From assembly GCA_016191645.1 (NCBI GenBank), contig JACPVQ010000205.1, forward strand, positions 1-64,000: 64,000 bases of DNA, read 5' to 3'. This document shows, piece after piece, positions 26,164 through 34,407 of this stretch. This stretch comes from Candidatus Solibacter usitatus. GTDB lineage: Bacteria; Acidobacteriota; Terriglobia; Bryobacterales; Bryobacteraceae. How positions within the stretch are numbered: position 1 is the stretch's first letter; the number at the start of each line of letters is the position of its first letter. The translations under genes and the position numbers were made by a program. The notes under the pieces were generated by a model. That model had not been told where the DNA came from, did no database searches, and saw only the letters and a list, made by a program, of their open reading frames with translations.

Positions 26164-27393
26164 ATGTCCGTCAAACAACGTCCGCCAACGGCAATTCTCA
26201 CCCGCGGCTTCGATCCGACGCTCTCCGTCGGTTCCGCCCGTCCGGCGGTGTTTCGCAGTTCTACTTATGTTTTCTCAAGCCCAGAGGCCGCCGAGCGGGC
26301 ATTCGACATCATGGCGGGACGCGCCGCGGCCACACCCGGGGAAAATGTCGATCTTGTCTACAGCCGGTTCAATCATCCCAACGCCGAGATTCTGGAAGAT
26401 CAAATCGTTCCGTTGGAGCGTGGAGCCGCCGCGGCCGCGGCGTTCAACTCCGGCATGGCGGCCATCATGACGGCCATCCTGGCGTTCACGCGCCCGGGCG
26501 ATCATATTGTTTTCACCGTGCCCATCTACGGCGGCACGGAGCACTTCATCCATGAATTCCTGCAGCCTTTCGGCATTTCCAGCACCGCCGTCCGCGCCGG
26601 CTGCAACGGCGATCTTGCCGCTGCCATTCGCAACGCGCCGAACTTGCGCGTGGTGTTGATTGAAACCCCGGCCAACCCGACGCTCGTCATGACCGATATC
26701 CGGCAGGCGGTGGAGGCCTCGGCTGCGCACAATCCGCGGCCGCTCGTAATGGTGGATAACACCTTCCTCGGGCCGTGCTTCCAGCATCCGTTGGTTTGCG
26801 GCGCGGACGTCGTGCTCTATTCCGCCACGAAGTATCTGGGAGGCTTCAGCGATCTGCTCGGCGGTATCGCGTTGACGCGGGATCCGGAACTGATTCGCAA
26901 GATCAAGAGCTGGCGCGGATTGTTTGGAAACATTTTGCAGCCCGATGAATGCTGGATGCTCGATTCGCGCCTGCCCACGGTAACGCTGCGCATGAACCGT
27001 GCGAGTAAGAACGCGCAGCGCATCGCCGAGCGCCTGGCGGCTCACAGGAACATCCGCCGCATCTATTACCCGACGCTGTTTGAAGACCCGGAGCAAGTGC
27101 GCATTCGTCTCGCGCAATGCGACTATCCCGGCGCAATCATCTCCTTGGACCTCAAAGGAGGTAAGCCGGCGGCGTTTGAATTCCTGCGCAATGTGAAACT
27201 CGCGCGCAACGCCGTTTCATTGGGCGGCGTGGAAACACTTGCCTGCCACCCAAAATCAACGACGCACTCCGCCGTTTCCGCGGAAGAGCTCGAGATCGCC
27301 GGCGTCACCGATGGCTTGGTGCGCATTTCCATTGGCGTGGAAGACTGGCGCGACTTGCTGGCGGATTTCGAGCAGGCATTGGATTCCATTTGA
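26164..27393 (+). CDS. Cys/Met-metabolism PLP enzyme (methionine gamma-lyase / cystathionine gamma-synthase family)
   Basis: The 409-residue fold-type I PLP enzyme has the Schiff-base Lys in VLYSATKYLGGFSDLLGG (about residue 225), the phosphate-binding YSRFNHPN segment with Tyr/Arg donated by the neighbouring subunit, FNSGMAAI, and the PLP ring-binding Asp in MVDNTFLG. Members either break C-S bonds of methionine, homocysteine or cystathionine or carry out gamma-replacement; the exact reaction is not decided by these motifs. Its stop overlaps the TTG start of the next gene. No sulfur-assimilation genes lie nearby, so a degradative lyase is more likely than a biosynthetic role. Confidence 0.85.
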   Translation: MSVKQRPPTAILTRGFDPTLSVGSARPAVFRSSTYVFSSPEAAERAFDIMAGRAAATPGENVDLVYSRFNHPNAEILEDQIVPLERGAAAAAAFNSGMAAIMTAILAFTRPGDHIVFTVPIYGGTEHFIHEFLQPFGISSTAVRAGCNGDLAAAIRNAPNLRVVLIETPANPTLVMTDIRQAVEASAAHNPRPLVMVDNTFLGPCFQHPLVCGADVVLYSATKYLGGFSDLLGGIALTRDPELIRKIKSWRGLFGNILQPDECWMLDSRLPTVTLRMNRASKNAQRIAERLAAHRNIRRIYYPTLFEDPEQVRIRLAQCDYPGAIISLDLKGGKPAAFEFLRNVKLARNAVSLGGVETLACHPKSTTHSAVSAEELEIAGVTDGLVRISIGVEDWRDLLADFEQALDSI

Positions 27394-28502
27394 AGATCAC
27401 ACGCATCGAGACGATTCCGGTCCGTGTTCCCATCCATGCGCGTCTGGCGATTCGCGGCAAAGGCGGCATGCATGCCGTGTCGCCGTTTCTCTTAGTGAAA
27501 GTACACACATCCGAAGGAATATGCGGCCTGGGCGAAGTGTCGGCAACGCCGCGCTGGAGCTGGGAAGATCAGGTCACGGCGGCGCATTTTATCGAGAGCA
27601 TCTTCGCGCCCTTGCTCGTCGGCCAAGACCCGAGCGAGGTAGAGACGCTGAGTGCGCGAACTCGTGCGGCGCTGTTTGGCAATACGTTCACTAAGGCTGC
27701 AATCGAGATGGCGCTGTGGGACATCGCGGGCAAAGCCGCGGGCGTGCCAGTGTGCCGACTGCTGGGCGGACCGGTACGCGCGCGCATTCCCATCAAGTGG
27801 TCTATTTCGGGCGTCGATCCCGTGCGCGCATCGGAGATCGCCGCGTGGGCGCTGGAAAAAGGATTCCGCACGATGAAGGTGAAGGTCGGCATCGATGCGG
27901 AGCAGGATATCGCTCGCGTGCGCGCCGTAAGGGATGTGGTTGGCGCGGAGGTCAGGCTCGGGGTGGATGCCAATGGCGCATGGGATGTTCCCACGGCGAT
28001 CCGAATGATTCGCGCGCTCGGCGAATTCGAAATCTACTTTGCGGAGCAGCCTGTCGCCCCCGGCGATCCGGAGCGCATGGCCGAAGTGCGCCGGAGCGTC
28101 GATATTCCGGTGCTCGCCGATGAGAGCGTGTGTTCGGTGGACGACGCCGCGATGTTGATTCGCGCGTCCGCTGCGAGCGCCTTTTCCATCTACGTCGGCA
28201 AATCGGCGGGCATCGGGCCCGCGCGTACCATCGCAGCCACTGCCGCCGCTGCCGGAAGACCCTGTACCGTTGGAAGCAATTTAGAGCTTGGTGTCGCCAC
28301 TGCGGCGATGATTCATCTTGCGGCAGCGACGCACGGCATCGATGCGGAACAGTTTCCGTGCGACATCATCGGACCTCTTTTCTACACCGAAGAAATTCTG
28401 CGCGAGCCGCTTAGGATTGCCGATGGGCACGCGGACCTGCCGCAAGGAATCGGGCTAGGCGTCGAACTGGATGACGATGCAGTCCTCCGCTTTCGCGTCT
28501 AG
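27390..28502 (+). CDS. Enolase-superfamily epimerase/racemase (mandelate racemase / muconate lactonizing group)
   Basis: The 370-residue protein has the capping domain and the (beta/alpha)7 barrel with a KxK acid/base motif (TMKVKVG). The Mg ligands lie in GVDANGAWD (Asp), YFAEQP (Glu) and LADES (Asp or Glu), and the opposite-face Lys in YVGKSAGIG. This arrangement is typical of dipeptide epimerases, N-acylamino acid racemases and proline-betaine epimerases, which invert a carbon next to a carboxylate. The start is TTG 27390, whose TGA overlap with the preceding stop signals coupled translation. Convergent with the following gene, with no base between the two stop codons. Confidence 0.88.
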   Translation: MKITRIETIPVRVPIHARLAIRGKGGMHAVSPFLLVKVHTSEGICGLGEVSATPRWSWEDQVTAAHFIESIFAPLLVGQDPSEVETLSARTRAALFGNTFTKAAIEMALWDIAGKAAGVPVCRLLGGPVRARIPIKWSISGVDPVRASEIAAWALEKGFRTMKVKVGIDAEQDIARVRAVRDVVGAEVRLGVDANGAWDVPTAIRMIRALGEFEIYFAEQPVAPGDPERMAEVRRSVDIPVLADESVCSVDDAAMLIRASAASAFSIYVGKSAGIGPARTIAATAAAAGRPCTVGSNLELGVATAAMIHLAAATHGIDAEQFPCDIIGPLFYTEEILREPLRIADGHADLPQGIGLGVELDDDAVLRFRV

Positions 28503-29288
28503 TTAGTTCTGCCCTTTCTTGCCGCCCACGCGTCTGCCCACAATCATTTTGACGATCAAGTGATCGGTGTTTCGCGTCACTCCGACTCCAACGCCGAAAT
28601 TAACATCCCACTTTCCAGCGACGGTGAAATCGATGGTCGGAACGAATTGATGCTCCTGCTCCTTCAAAGGTTCGAAATTGCGCAGCGCGCCCAAACCGCC
28701 GTAATACTCCATGCCAAAAGCTGCATTCTTGAACACTTTATACGATGTCTTCACGCCGGGTGCAAAATCGAATCCCGCGTTTTGATTCGGTCCTTTGAAA
28801 GACTTGCCGATCACGGGATTGACTGCCCAGTAAAACTTTCCCATCTCTTTGTCAATCACCGGCCTGATTTCCCAGGCCCAGGAGTCGCCAACATATTTAG
28901 CCCTTCTGTAGCCGAACTCCGTCGACAAACTCAATCCGACCGGAAGATTCCACGAATCCGGAGCGCGCACGCGCGGGCGGAAGTGGGAACCGACATACTG
29001 CCATCCGCGGCCCTTGTTGATGCTGGAAAACACATAAACGGCCGATTCGAACCAGTCCGTGAAGCCGTGCGTGATTTCCAGAGTTTCATGGAAGGCATGG
29101 TGAGTGGGAACGGTCCCACCTTCGGGATTCTTGGATCCCTTGAACGTAAAGTTGTGGTGGGTCTCAATCCGTGTGGCTCCCTTGGGAACGGTGGGCGAGG
29201 CGTAAACTTGAATCTCGTAATTGTCTTGCGCGTACGCCCCAACAAAGCAACCGGAGGTAAGAACGAAAGCCCAGAAAGAAAGACGCAT
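28503..29288 (-). CDS. Secreted outer-membrane-like beta-barrel protein of unknown function
   Basis: ATG 29288 gives a signal peptide (MRLSFWAFVLTSGCFVGAYAQ) and a mature protein of about 240 residues with alternating beta-strand pattern: TRIETHHNFTF, HETLEITHGFTDWFESAVYVF, WNLPVGLSLSTEFGYRR, KYVGDSWAWEIRPVI and FAPGVKTSYKVF. These look like transmembrane strands of a 10- to 12-stranded outer-membrane barrel. I do not recognise a named family beyond a resemblance to MipA/OmpV- or copper-resistance-like barrels. A longer frame from 29405 lacks a sensible N-terminus. Confidence 0.6.
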   Translation of the reverse strand: MRLSFWAFVLTSGCFVGAYAQDNYEIQVYASPTVPKGATRIETHHNFTFKGSKNPEGGTVPTHHAFHETLEITHGFTDWFESAVYVFSSINKGRGWQYVGSHFRPRVRAPDSWNLPVGLSLSTEFGYRRAKYVGDSWAWEIRPVIDKEMGKFYWAVNPVIGKSFKGPNQNAGFDFAPGVKTSYKVFKNAAFGMEYYGGLGALRNFEPLKEQEHQFVPTIDFTVAGKWDVNFGVGVGVTRNTDHLIVKMIVGRRVGGKKGQN

Positions 29289-29317
29289 TCTTTTCACTAT
29301 ACGACAGGCGCGGCGTC

Positions 29318-29782
29318 TCACACGCGTTCGAGCAGCAGCCTTCGCGGACCTTCCCATCGGCATTTGCGGCAGGCCTGTGCAAAGGGAAGCCAATCCGTTT
29401 TCCAATCTCCTGGAACGCGCGCGAAGAGACTTGCATGTGCGGGAATGCCTTCATGCCCGCGCAGAACAACGCCCCGGCCGTAGACGAAACACACCTCACC
29501 GACGGGTTTCCGCGCGCCCACCGCGCCTTTTCCTTCGTCGAAAAAATAAAGCAGTTCCCCGGGCAAGGGTAGATTCACCATGTTCTCCGCGGGCGCGGGC
29601 TGTGGCTTGTCGACAAGGACAAACACCTCCGCGCCGGAGTACATCCCATGAATCGCTTTACCCTCGATAGGAAGCGAATTCCAGATGAGGTCGCACACAC
29701 CCGGCGCATCCTGCTCCAATAAATCGGCGATGACGGACTCTCCAGCCTCCGGGAAGCTCAATCGAATGCGGCGTGTTTCCAC
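29318..29782 (-). CDS. DUF3830 (cyclophilin-like fold) protein
   Basis: The protein of about 154 residues matches the DUF3830 pattern: RRIRLSFPEAGESVIADLLEQDAP, then VCDLIWNSLPIEGKAIHGMYSGAEVF and LYFFDEG. The family has a cyclophilin-like barrel without clear isomerase residues; its function is not established, though members often sit with amidohydrolase or amino-acid catabolic genes. GTG 29782 is chosen as the start because the conserved domain begins three residues later. It is divergent from the succinate dehydrogenase operon, with 32 bases between the start codons. Confidence 0.75.
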   Translation of the reverse strand: METRRIRLSFPEAGESVIADLLEQDAPGVCDLIWNSLPIEGKAIHGMYSGAEVFVLVDKPQPAPAENMVNLPLPGELLYFFDEGKGAVGARKPVGEVCFVYGRGVVLRGHEGIPAHASLFARVPGDWKTDWLPFAQACRKCRWEGPRRLLLERV

Positions 29783-29814
29783 ACTGGAATGATACACTGT
29801 TCGCTTCGCCCCAC

Positions 29815-30543
29815 ATGGCCGCAATAGAGGAGAATCAGTATCGCGTCCGCGTGGCCAGATCCGCCTCAAGCGGCATTGCCACGGAGTTCGCGGTTGTCCT
29901 GGAAGAGCGCATGACCGTGCTCGATGCGTTGTTCTCCATCCAGAGAAATCAGGACGCATCGCTCTCTTTCCGCTGCGCTTGCCGCGTGGGAATGTGCGGC
30001 ACGTGCGCGGTGAACATCAATGGTGTGCCGCGTCTGGCTTGCCGCACGCGCGTGAAAACTTTGGGAACGCAGGTAGTGAGCGTTCAGCCGCTGCCGAATC
30101 TTCCCGTGATTAAGGACCTTGTCGTTTCGCTGGAGCCGTTCTTCGCGCAATGGAAAAAGATCAAGCCCGCTCTTCGCCCAAAGGACCCCGCATCGAAGGA
30201 GCTTGTAAGAGTGCCGCACGATTCCAACTACGCGCGCAATAGCGCGGGAAAGCGCGATTGCATCACCTGCGGTGCTTGCTACGGGGCATGCGGAGTCAAA
30301 GAGTCGAGTGAGGAGTACCTTGGTCCCGCCGCCATCAACCGCGCCTATTTGCGGCTGCTCGATCCGCGCGACAGCGCGATGAAGGAGCGCTGGCAGGCGC
30401 TCAACGAAGAGCGCGGCGGCATCTGGCGGTGTCATACGCAGATGAATTGCACTTCCGTTTGTCCGAAGGGAATCACGCTTACGGATACCATCACGCGGCT
30501 AAAGCGGGCGGCGCTGTCTCCGGGTCAATTCGAGAATCGATGA
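29815..30543 (+). CDS. sdhB: Succinate dehydrogenase / fumarate reductase iron-sulfur subunit
   Basis: The 242-residue protein has the N-terminal [2Fe-2S] ferredoxin domain (SFRCACRVGMCGTCAVNINGVPRLAC, Cys spacing typical of SdhB) and the C-terminal di-cluster domain with CITCGACYGAC and CHTQMNCTSVCPKG, ligating [4Fe-4S] and [3Fe-4S] clusters. It carries electrons from the flavoprotein to quinone at the inner membrane. ATG 29815 is chosen over 29773 because the domain starts shortly after. Its stop overlaps the sdhC start. This subunit comes first in the operon, whereas most bacterial operons are ordered C-D-A-B. Confidence 0.93.
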   Translation: MAAIEENQYRVRVARSASSGIATEFAVVLEERMTVLDALFSIQRNQDASLSFRCACRVGMCGTCAVNINGVPRLACRTRVKTLGTQVVSVQPLPNLPVIKDLVVSLEPFFAQWKKIKPALRPKDPASKELVRVPHDSNYARNSAGKRDCITCGACYGACGVKESSEEYLGPAAINRAYLRLLDPRDSAMKERWQALNEERGGIWRCHTQMNCTSVCPKGITLTDTITRLKRAALSPGQFENR

Positions 30544-30893
30544 ACGTCTATACGGGCAAGCTCGCGCAGATTCTGCAACGGATCACCGGTGTTCTGCTGT
30601 TGATCTATCTGCTGCTGCATGTGCACACCATCCGCGAACTGCGGGAGGGGCCTGCCGCGTTCAACGCCGCCCTGGCGACATTTCGCAATCCGTTCTTCAA
30701 GCTGTTGGAGATCGCATTGCTGGGCACGGTAATTCTGCACGCGCTGAACGGGGTGCGCATCACGCTGATCGACCTTGGAATTGGGCACACAAGACACGTG
30801 AAGCTGTTTTGGTACGGAGCCGTTGGTTTTGGATTGCTGCTGTTTCTTGCCGGCGCAATCCCGATGTTTCTGCAAGGAGTGTTGAAGGTCTGA
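30540..30893 (+). CDS. sdhC: Succinate dehydrogenase cytochrome b subunit (SdhC-like)
   Basis: This small membrane protein of about 117 residues has three hydrophobic helices. LQRITGVLLLIYLLLHVHTI holds the quinone-site region and a possible heme-ligating His, and ILHALNGVRITLID is the second His-containing helix. The sequence LAQILQRITGV is a family hallmark. It starts inside the sdhB stop (ATGA) and ends 2 bases before the sdhD-like gene. It anchors the SdhAB dimer and takes part in quinone reduction. Confidence 0.88.
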   Translation: MNVYTGKLAQILQRITGVLLLIYLLLHVHTIRELREGPAAFNAALATFRNPFFKLLEIALLGTVILHALNGVRITLIDLGIGHTRHVKLFWYGAVGFGLLLFLAGAIPMFLQGVLKV

Positions 30894-30895
30894 AC

Positions 30896-31237
30896 ATGGG
30901 CAGCGTCATCGGATGGTATTTGCAACGAATCACCGGCGCGGCGCTCTTGCTGCTGCTGGTGGCGCATTTCTGGGTTGAGCATTTTCTCACCGCGGAACTA
31001 CGCCGGGGCGAAATCACCTATGAAGCGATCTTGTCGCGAATCTCCAATCCGCTGTGGCAGGGGATCGATATCGCCTTCTTGTTGGTTGCGCTCTACCACG
31101 GTTTGAATGGCCTTCGAAACATCCTTCTCGACTACAGCAGAATCGGCGCGGGCGCGGCGCGCTTCATCACTGGCGGCCTCATCGTGATCGGTCTGGTGTG
31201 GGCCTGGTGGGGAATCGACGCCTTCCGGAATCTTTGA
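30896..31237 (+). CDS. sdhD: Succinate dehydrogenase membrane anchor (SdhD-like)
   Basis: The 113-residue membrane protein has three helices. WYLQRITGAALLLLLVAHFW parallels the first helix of SdhC, showing the two anchors are paralogous, and ALYHGLNGLRNILLDY carries the second His. GTG or upstream starts are rejected because ATG 30896 directly follows the sdhC stop. Its stop overlaps the sdhA ATG. Together with SdhC it forms the quinone and heme site. Confidence 0.85.
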   Translation: MGSVIGWYLQRITGAALLLLLVAHFWVEHFLTAELRRGEITYEAILSRISNPLWQGIDIAFLLVALYHGLNGLRNILLDYSRIGAGAARFITGGLIVIGLVWAWWGIDAFRNL

Positions 31238-32946
31238 TGCAGAATCTTCCGGTAGACCATCTCGACGCGGACATCCTTATCCTGGGGGCGGGCGGAGCGG
31301 GTCTACTGGCCGCGATGCACGCGCACGAAATCAGCAGGAAGCTGCGTATCGTCATCGCCGTGAAGGGGCTCCTGGGGCAAAGCGGTTGCACGCGTATGGT
31401 GCAAGGCGGTTACAACGCTGTTCTGCATCCTGACGACTCACTGGAAAAGCATTATCGCGACACCATCGTAGGCGGAGCTTACCTAAATCATCAGGAGCTT
31501 GCGTGGAAGCTGGTGGAAGAAGCCCCGCGGCGCATTATCGAATTGGAGAACAAAGCGGGCTGCCTGTTTGATCGCAACGCGGATGGGACCATTCATCAAA
31601 AAGCGTTCGCCGGACAATCGTTCGACCGCACGGTTCACAAAGGCGATCTCACCGGAATCGAGATCATGTCCAACTTGCGGGACTACATTCTGGAAGCGGA
31701 TATTCGCGTGTTGCAGGAAACCAGTGGACTCGATCTCTTCGCATCCAATGGCGCGGTGGGTGGGGCTTTGCTTCTGGATCATCGCAAAGGCAGTCTGGTG
31801 GCGGTGCGCGCGCGGGCCACGCTTCTGGCTACCGGCGGCGGCGCAACCATGTATCGCATCTCTTCTCCGTCGCTGGAAAAATCCGGCGACGGCATGGCGA
31901 TGGCGTACCGCGCCGGCGCCACCTTCGTCGACATGGAGATGCTGCAATTCCATCCGACCGGGTTGCTGGTGGGAAAATCGATGGCGACCGGAGGATTGCT
32001 GGAAGAAGGTTTGCGAGGCGTCGGCGCACGGCTGTTCAACGGGCGCGGCGAGCGCTACATGGAGCGATACGATGCGGTCAATATGGAGCGCGCCACCCGC
32101 GACGTCATCTCCCGTTCCAGCTATCTTGAAATCATGGCTGGCCGCGGTACTCCTTCGGGCGGTGTTTATGTTGATTTGAGCCACCTCGATCACGACGTTG
32201 TCCGCAATAGTTTTCCGGGCATGGTGGAACGCTGCCGCGATTATGGATTCGATCTTGTGCATGAGCGTGTGGAGGTTTCGCCAAGCGCGCATTATCAGAT
32301 GGGCGGCGTCGCCATCGACGTCGATTGCCGCACGAATCTGACTTGCCTCTTCGCCGCGGGCGAAGATGCCGGCGGCGTCCACGGAGCGAATCGACTGGGT
32401 GGAAACGGAGTGGCCGACTCCATCGTATTCGGCGGCCGCGCCGGAGACAGCATGGCGGATTTCGTGATTGGACGCGACTTGCCCGCCGTGCCGCAGGCGC
32501 AGATCATGCAACTCGCGGAACGGTGGCAAACGGCGCTTACAAAGGACAAGGGTGGCAATCCGTTCACGCTGCGCGCAAAACTGGAAGACCTCATGTGGGA
32601 GAAGGCCGGAGTGGTACGCAATGGAAAGGATTTGTCGGCAGCGGCGGCGGAACTTCATCAATTGCGTGAGGAGGCTGCCGCCGTGCGCGTGCGCGGCGGG
32701 CCGGAATCGAATCCGGAATGGAGCGAGTCGATCAACCTCACCAATCTCTGCCACGTGGCAACCCTGCTGGTGGAATCGGCGCGCATTCGCACGGAAAGCC
32801 GCGGCGCGCATTACCGTCAGGACTTTCCATCCAGCAGCGATGCATGGTTGAAAAATATTTTCCTTACCTTGACCGATCATGGTGTGCGCGTTGAGAAGAA
32901 GCCCGTCAAGTTCACGCGCCCGCCGGCGAGGCAGGATCCAAAATGA
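31237..32946 (+). CDS. sdhA: Succinate dehydrogenase / fumarate reductase flavoprotein subunit
   Basis: The 569-residue protein has an FAD-binding Rossmann motif (ADILILGAGGAGLLAAMHA), a substrate/FAD region with GQSFDRTVHKGD, LQFHPTGLLV, RDVISRSSYLEI, and the C-terminal HYQMGGVAIDVDCRTNLTCLFAAGEDAGGVHGANRLGGNG block. It oxidises succinate to fumarate and passes electrons to SdhB. Start ATG 31237 overlaps the sdhD stop and its stop overlaps the fumarase alpha start, so fumarate goes straight to the next enzyme of the same operon. Confidence 0.94.
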   Translation: MQNLPVDHLDADILILGAGGAGLLAAMHAHEISRKLRIVIAVKGLLGQSGCTRMVQGGYNAVLHPDDSLEKHYRDTIVGGAYLNHQELAWKLVEEAPRRIIELENKAGCLFDRNADGTIHQKAFAGQSFDRTVHKGDLTGIEIMSNLRDYILEADIRVLQETSGLDLFASNGAVGGALLLDHRKGSLVAVRARATLLATGGGATMYRISSPSLEKSGDGMAMAYRAGATFVDMEMLQFHPTGLLVGKSMATGGLLEEGLRGVGARLFNGRGERYMERYDAVNMERATRDVISRSSYLEIMAGRGTPSGGVYVDLSHLDHDVVRNSFPGMVERCRDYGFDLVHERVEVSPSAHYQMGGVAIDVDCRTNLTCLFAAGEDAGGVHGANRLGGNGVADSIVFGGRAGDSMADFVIGRDLPAVPQAQIMQLAERWQTALTKDKGGNPFTLRAKLEDLMWEKAGVVRNGKDLSAAAAELHQLREEAAAVRVRGGPESNPEWSESINLTNLCHVATLLVESARIRTESRGAHYRQDFPSSSDAWLKNIFLTLTDHGVRVEKKPVKFTRPPARQDPK

Positions 32947-33842
32947 ACGACATCTACGAAACCATCGAAATCGTTTCGCGGGATCTGTACTGGGCCGCGT
33001 TGAAGGACATTCCGCAGGACGTCCGGAGTGCTATCGCCGGGGGGTTGCAGGCGGAGAAGGAGGGTGGCAACACCACGGCCGAGCAGGTGATGTTCACCAT
33101 TCTGCGCAACATTCAGGCGGCCGATGAGCAGAACACGCTGGTCTGCCAGGACACGGGGCTTGCGGTCTATCGAGTGCGCGTCGGCAACCGCCTTCACCTC
33201 GACATGGTGGAGTTGAAGCGCCGCATTCGCCGCGGCTGCGAGCGAGCTACGGCTGAGTATCCGCTGCGCTCCAACTCCGTGCACCCGCTGACGCGCAAGA
33301 ACACGGGCACGAATGCGGGCGAGGGGCTGCCCATCATCAAACTCGATTTTGTTCCTGACTCCAGCGAGATTGAGATCAGCATGGCGCCAAAAGGCTCGGG
33401 CTCGGAGAACATGAGTTTTCTGAAAATGCTGAATCCTTCCGAAGGGCTGAAAGGCGTCAAGAAATTTGTCATCCAATGCATCTTTGAATCCGGCGCGCGC
33501 CCGTGCCCGCCCATGATCGTCGGAATCGGCATTGGCGGCACGTCGGATGTTGCGATGCAGTTGGCCAAGGAGGCGAGTACGTTCCGGCGCATTGGTTCGT
33601 CGAGCGCGGACCCCGACATCGCCGCTCTGGAGAAAGACCTACTCGGGAGAATCAATGAGACCGGCATCGGCCCGCAGGGGTTGGGAGGCGCGACCACGGC
33701 TCTGGCGGTGAACATCGAATGGGCTCACACGCACATCAGTCAATGCCCCGTCGCCGTCAACGTGCAATGCTGGCGCGGGGAACGCGCGCAAGCCGTGATT
33801 GGCGCAACCGGTGAAGTGAGGTATGGCGATGGCGCACTTTGA
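32943..33842 (+). CDS. Class I fumarate hydratase (or tartrate dehydratase-type) alpha subunit
   Basis: The 299-residue protein corresponds to the N-terminal domain of iron-sulfur class I fumarases. Cluster cysteines are in LVCQDTGLAVY, FVIQCIFESGARPC and PVAVNVQCWR. The motifs NTGTNAGEGLPI and GIGIGGTSDVA are family signatures. The cytoplasmic [4Fe-4S] enzyme hydrates fumarate to L-malate. L(+)-tartrate dehydratases share the fold, but the position after sdhA supports fumarase. Start overlaps the sdhA stop (ATGA). Confidence 0.9.
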   Translation: MNDIYETIEIVSRDLYWAALKDIPQDVRSAIAGGLQAEKEGGNTTAEQVMFTILRNIQAADEQNTLVCQDTGLAVYRVRVGNRLHLDMVELKRRIRRGCERATAEYPLRSNSVHPLTRKNTGTNAGEGLPIIKLDFVPDSSEIEISMAPKGSGSENMSFLKMLNPSEGLKGVKKFVIQCIFESGARPCPPMIVGIGIGGTSDVAMQLAKEASTFRRIGSSSADPDIAALEKDLLGRINETGIGPQGLGGATTALAVNIEWAHTHISQCPVAVNVQCWRGERAQAVIGATGEVRYGDGAL

Positions 33843-34407
33843 GTTGCACACGCCGCTGACGGAAGCGGACATCCGGCAATTGAAACTGGAGGACACCGTC
33901 TCCATCGACGGTACTATCTTCGGAATCCGCGACGCTACGCAAATTCGTATTTTCGATGAAGGCATCGCGCCGCCCGCCGATCTCACGGGAGGCATCTGCC
34001 TCCACACCGCGCCGGGCGTTCGCAAACGCGCGGACGGCACATACGAGAAGCTCTCCATCGGCACTACGACCAGTACGCGCATGGATCGCTTTGCGCCGGG
34101 TCTCATCGAGACGTACGGCGTGCGCGCCATCGTAGGGAAAGGCGGATTGCTGGAAGGCAGCATCGACGCAATGAAGCGGACGGGCGCGGCCTACTTCGCC
34201 ATTGTCGGCGGCGCGGCGGCGCTCGAAACCATGCAGATCGAAGAGATCGAACAAGTGTGGTGGGAAGACCTGATGCCGGAGTGTTTGTGGAAGTTTCGCG
34301 TCAAGTCGTTTGGACCGCTTATTGTCGCCATCGATTCTCACGGCAATAGTTTGTACCGGCGCGTGCAGGAAGAGGCCGCGGCCCGCATCGCGGCTATGCA
34401 GTTGTGA
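33823..34407 (+). CDS. Class I fumarate hydratase beta subunit
   Basis: The 194-residue protein matches the C-terminal swivelling domain of class I fumarases (FumA C-terminus). Visible motifs are LEDTVSIDGTIFGIRDATQIR, IGTTTSTRMD, and VGKGGL with a TGAAYFAIVGGAAAL segment. Either ATG 33823 or 33829 is the start; both lie within the alpha gene's last codons. The two subunits together make the active site. It ends overlapping the GTG start of the acetyltransferase gene. Confidence 0.9.
   Translation: MAMAHFELHTPLTEADIRQLKLEDTVSIDGTIFGIRDATQIRIFDEGIAPPADLTGGICLHTAPGVRKRADGTYEKLSIGTTTSTRMDRFAPGLIETYGVRAIVGKGGLLEGSIDAMKRTGAAYFAIVGGAAALETMQIEEIEQVWWEDLMPECLWKFRVKSFGPLIVAIDSHGNSLYRRVQEEAAARIAAMQL

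Noticed and set aside
24987-26555. 522-codon frame across permease and PLP enzyme genes
   Set aside because: It is out of frame with two good genes and spans their junction; composition is Arg/Gly-rich shadow.
31483-32880. 465-codon antisense frame over sdhA
   Set aside because: The opposite strand encodes an unmistakable flavoprotein; the antisense product has no recognisable domain.
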